Notes under the pieces: generated by a model
The model's input: the letters and a program-made list of their open reading frames with translations, nothing else
What the model was told of the DNA's origin: nothing
Database searches by the model: none
Made by a program: the position numbers and the translations under genes
Source: an uncultured Prevotella sp.
GTDB lineage: Bacteria; Bacteroidota; Bacteroidia; Bacteroidales; Bacteroidaceae
Length of the DNA: 8,276 bases
Reading direction: 5' to 3'
Assembly: GCA_934183135.1 (NCBI GenBank)
Contig: CAKPRX010000092.1
Coordinates: 1-8,276, forward strand
Part shown: piece after piece, positions 6,619 to 8,276 of the stretch
How the letters are laid out: every line of letters begins with the position of its first letter
How positions within the stretch are numbered: position 1 is the stretch's first letter

Positions 6619-8276
6619 ATGAAAAATTACATTAGTGTTCTGATAGTCTTTCTGGGTTTCTTTCCTGCATTACTGAGTGCCCAGGCTGTCGGGGGGGTGG
6701 TCGTTGATGCGGCAGGAGCCCCACTGCCGTTTGTTAATGTTGTAGAACTGTCGCAGGCCGATTCTTCGTTTGTCGGGGGAACGGTGAGCCGTGACGACGG
6801 AACGTTCGTGCTCGACCACGTGACGAGCGGCAACATTCTGCGGTTCTCCTATACCGGCTACACCACGCAATATATAAACTACACAGGCCAAACGGCTCTT
6901 ACCGTGAAACTGCTGGAAAGTGCCGCCATGCTCGGCGAGGTGGTGGTCAAGGGCTACCTGCCTAAAACCATGCTGACCGGCGAGGGCTTTACAACCTTCG
7001 TGGCGGGCAGCGTACTGGAGAAGACTGCCGATATGGAGCAGCTGCTCTCGCGTATTCCCAATGTATCGGCCAAGGATGGACAGATAGAAGTCTTTGGACG
7101 CGGCGCGCCCGCTATCTATATCAATGGGCGCAAGATGCAGGACCGTATGGACCTGGAACGCTTGCAGCCGAGCGACATTAAGAAGATAGAGGTTATCAGC
7201 AACCCTGGCGCGCGCTATGATGCCAGTGTCAAGAGTGTTATCCGCATCACCACCAAGAAACCCCAGGGCGAGGGCTTCAGTATGGACAACAAGACTAATC
7301 TGGGCGTTAATGAAGACCATCGCCTGAGCTCGTATGAGGCGTTTAGGGCCAACTACCGTAAGGGCGGACTTGACGTCAACGGCTTTCTCTATGGTGCCTA
7401 CACCCACAATCCTGATAACAAGCGGGTGCGCCAGTATTCCTATCTGGCTGATACCTGGCTGCAGTCGATGGATGTTAACCAGGAGTTTACTTTCGTTAAC
7501 CCCTATGCCCGGCTGGGCATCAGCTATGTGCTCAGCGAGAATCATGACTTGGGTGCCAGCATCAGCTACGATCGCTATGCCAGGAGCTATGGGGCAGGGT
7601 CGCAGTTGTTTAATACGCTGCAGAACGCTGTGCTGAGCGAATCGTCGGTCATAGACTATCAGAGTCCCGGCCAGTCTACGGCCTATTCGTCTAACGCGTA
7701 TTATGTGGGCAAGATAGGGCAGCTCAAAGTAGACTTCAACACCGATTATTACTGGTATGGCAAGAAGGAATGGATGGCCGTACGCGAGGCGGTGAGCAGC
7801 AGGGACAGCAGGGCAGGGGTCGAAACGGCAGACGTAAACTCCTGTCGTAACAATCGCAACTACATGCTGGCCTCCAGGCTTGTCCTGGACTGCCCTCTGC
7901 TCAGTGGCTCGCTGTCGTTTGGTGGCGAGTATAGTCTGGTGAACCGACGGATGGGTTATGCGGTAATTCCCGAGGTGGCCGACAACGAGAATGAGAAAGT
8001 ACGCGAGTACATGGCGTCGGCCTTTGTCGACTACAGCCGCACCTGCGGCCCACTGACGGTACAGGCAGGGCTGCGCTATGAGTACAATGACTTCGGCTAT
8101 TACGACCATGGCCTGTATGTGGCCAGCCAGAGCAAGACTTACGGCAAGTGGTTTCCGTCGCTGGCCCTTTCGTTGCCTGTGGGCAAGACACAGATGCAGC
8201 TTACGTATGCCGCCGACATATACCGGCCCAGCTACAACGAGCTCAGGGGTGGCGTGCAGTACGACAACCTGTACAC
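6619..8276 (+). CDS. Outer-membrane beta-barrel / TonB-dependent-receptor-like protein (partial, C-terminus outside window)
   Basis: This is an outer-membrane protein of the Bacteroidota type that resembles TonB-dependent receptors; ligand unknown. Only the first 552 codons are present. The start MKNYISVLIVFLGFFPALLS is a clear signal peptide with likely cleavage after A21 (LLSA/QA). A carboxypeptidase-D regulatory-like beta domain follows (about 23-100: VVVDAAGAPLPFVNV, GTVSRDDGTFVL, RFSYTGYTTQYI), ending in the linker LGEVVVKG. A plug-like domain covers about 115-213 (LLSRIPNVSAKDGQIEVFG, APAIYINGRKM, LQPSDIKKIEVISNPGARYD, VIRITTKK). From about 220 onward, alternating aromatic and polar strands suit a beta barrel, in the style of the OMP_b-brl_3 family. 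AGGA lies just before the ATG. No SusD-like partner is in view, so a glycan-uptake role is not supported. A G7 run sits in the coding sequence at 6691-6697. Confidence 0.93.
   Translation, partial: MKNYISVLIVFLGFFPALLSAQAVGGVVVDAAGAPLPFVNVVELSQADSSFVGGTVSRDDGTFVLDHVTSGNILRFSYTGYTTQYINYTGQTALTVKLLESAAMLGEVVVKGYLPKTMLTGEGFTTFVAGSVLEKTADMEQLLSRIPNVSAKDGQIEVFGRGAPAIYINGRKMQDRMDLERLQPSDIKKIEVISNPGARYDASVKSVIRITTKKPQGEGFSMDNKTNLGVNEDHRLSSYEAFRANYRKGGLDVNGFLYGAYTHNPDNKRVRQYSYLADTWLQSMDVNQEFTFVNPYARLGISYVLSENHDLGASISYDRYARSYGAGSQLFNTLQNAVLSESSVIDYQSPGQSTAYSSNAYYVGKIGQLKVDFNTDYYWYGKKEWMAVREAVSSRDSRAGVETADVNSCRNNRNYMLASRLVLDCPLLSGSLSFGGEYSLVNRRMGYAVIPEVADNENEKVREYMASAFVDYSRTCGPLTVQAGLRYEYNDFGYYDHGLYVASQSKTYGKWFPSLALSLPVGKTQMQLTYAADIYRPSYNELRGGVQYDNLY

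Noticed and set aside
6670..8109. A 479-codon minus-strand open frame
   Set aside because: It is the reverse complement of the outer-membrane protein gene, which has a signal peptide, plug and barrel features; long antisense frames are common in GC-rich genes.

Overview
The window looks like a housekeeping stretch of a Bacteroidota chromosome. The protein sequences are closest in character to Bacteroidales of the Prevotella/Bacteroides type. Three things point there: a pyrB-pyrI pair with a separate regulatory chain next to glyA; promoter boxes of the Bacteroidota sigma-ABfr form TAnnTTTG instead of TATAAT; and an outer-membrane protein with the carboxypeptidase-D-like / plug / beta-barrel layout typical of the phylum. 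By eye the DNA is fairly GC-rich in genes, with AT-rich promoter patches. Species cannot be fixed from the sequence alone.

Layout. The left half (1-3845) is transcribed leftward: a DMT/EamA-type membrane transporter (2955-3845), then pyrB (1740-2735) and pyrI (1333-1773), which overlap by 34 bases and encode the catalytic and regulatory chains of aspartate carbamoyltransferase, then glyA (serine hydroxymethyltransferase), which runs off the left edge at base 1. The right half is transcribed rightward: a class A penicillin-binding protein (PBP1A-like, 4252-6564), a strong intrinsic terminator (6571-6602), and the first 552 codons of a TonB-receptor-like outer-membrane beta-barrel protein running off the right edge. 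Between the halves (3846-4251) lies a divergent, GC-rich, hairpin-rich control region with a promoter box facing each way.

How the genes relate. PyrB and PyrI form one enzyme of de novo pyrimidine synthesis. GlyA makes glycine and one-carbon units for purines and thymidylate, so the left cluster is nucleotide-precursor metabolism. The PBP makes cell wall, and the outer-membrane protein is an envelope component. The transporter substrate is unknown.

I see no CRISPR array, tRNA or rRNA gene, transposase, toxin-antitoxin pair, defence gene or obvious new multi-gene system. The unexplained signals are non-coding: two long inverted repeats between the transporter gene and pyrB, overlapping and mutually exclusive hairpins in the PBP leader, a terminator placed only 16 bases before the outer-membrane protein start, and a partial likeness between the two intergenic regions flanking the transporter gene.
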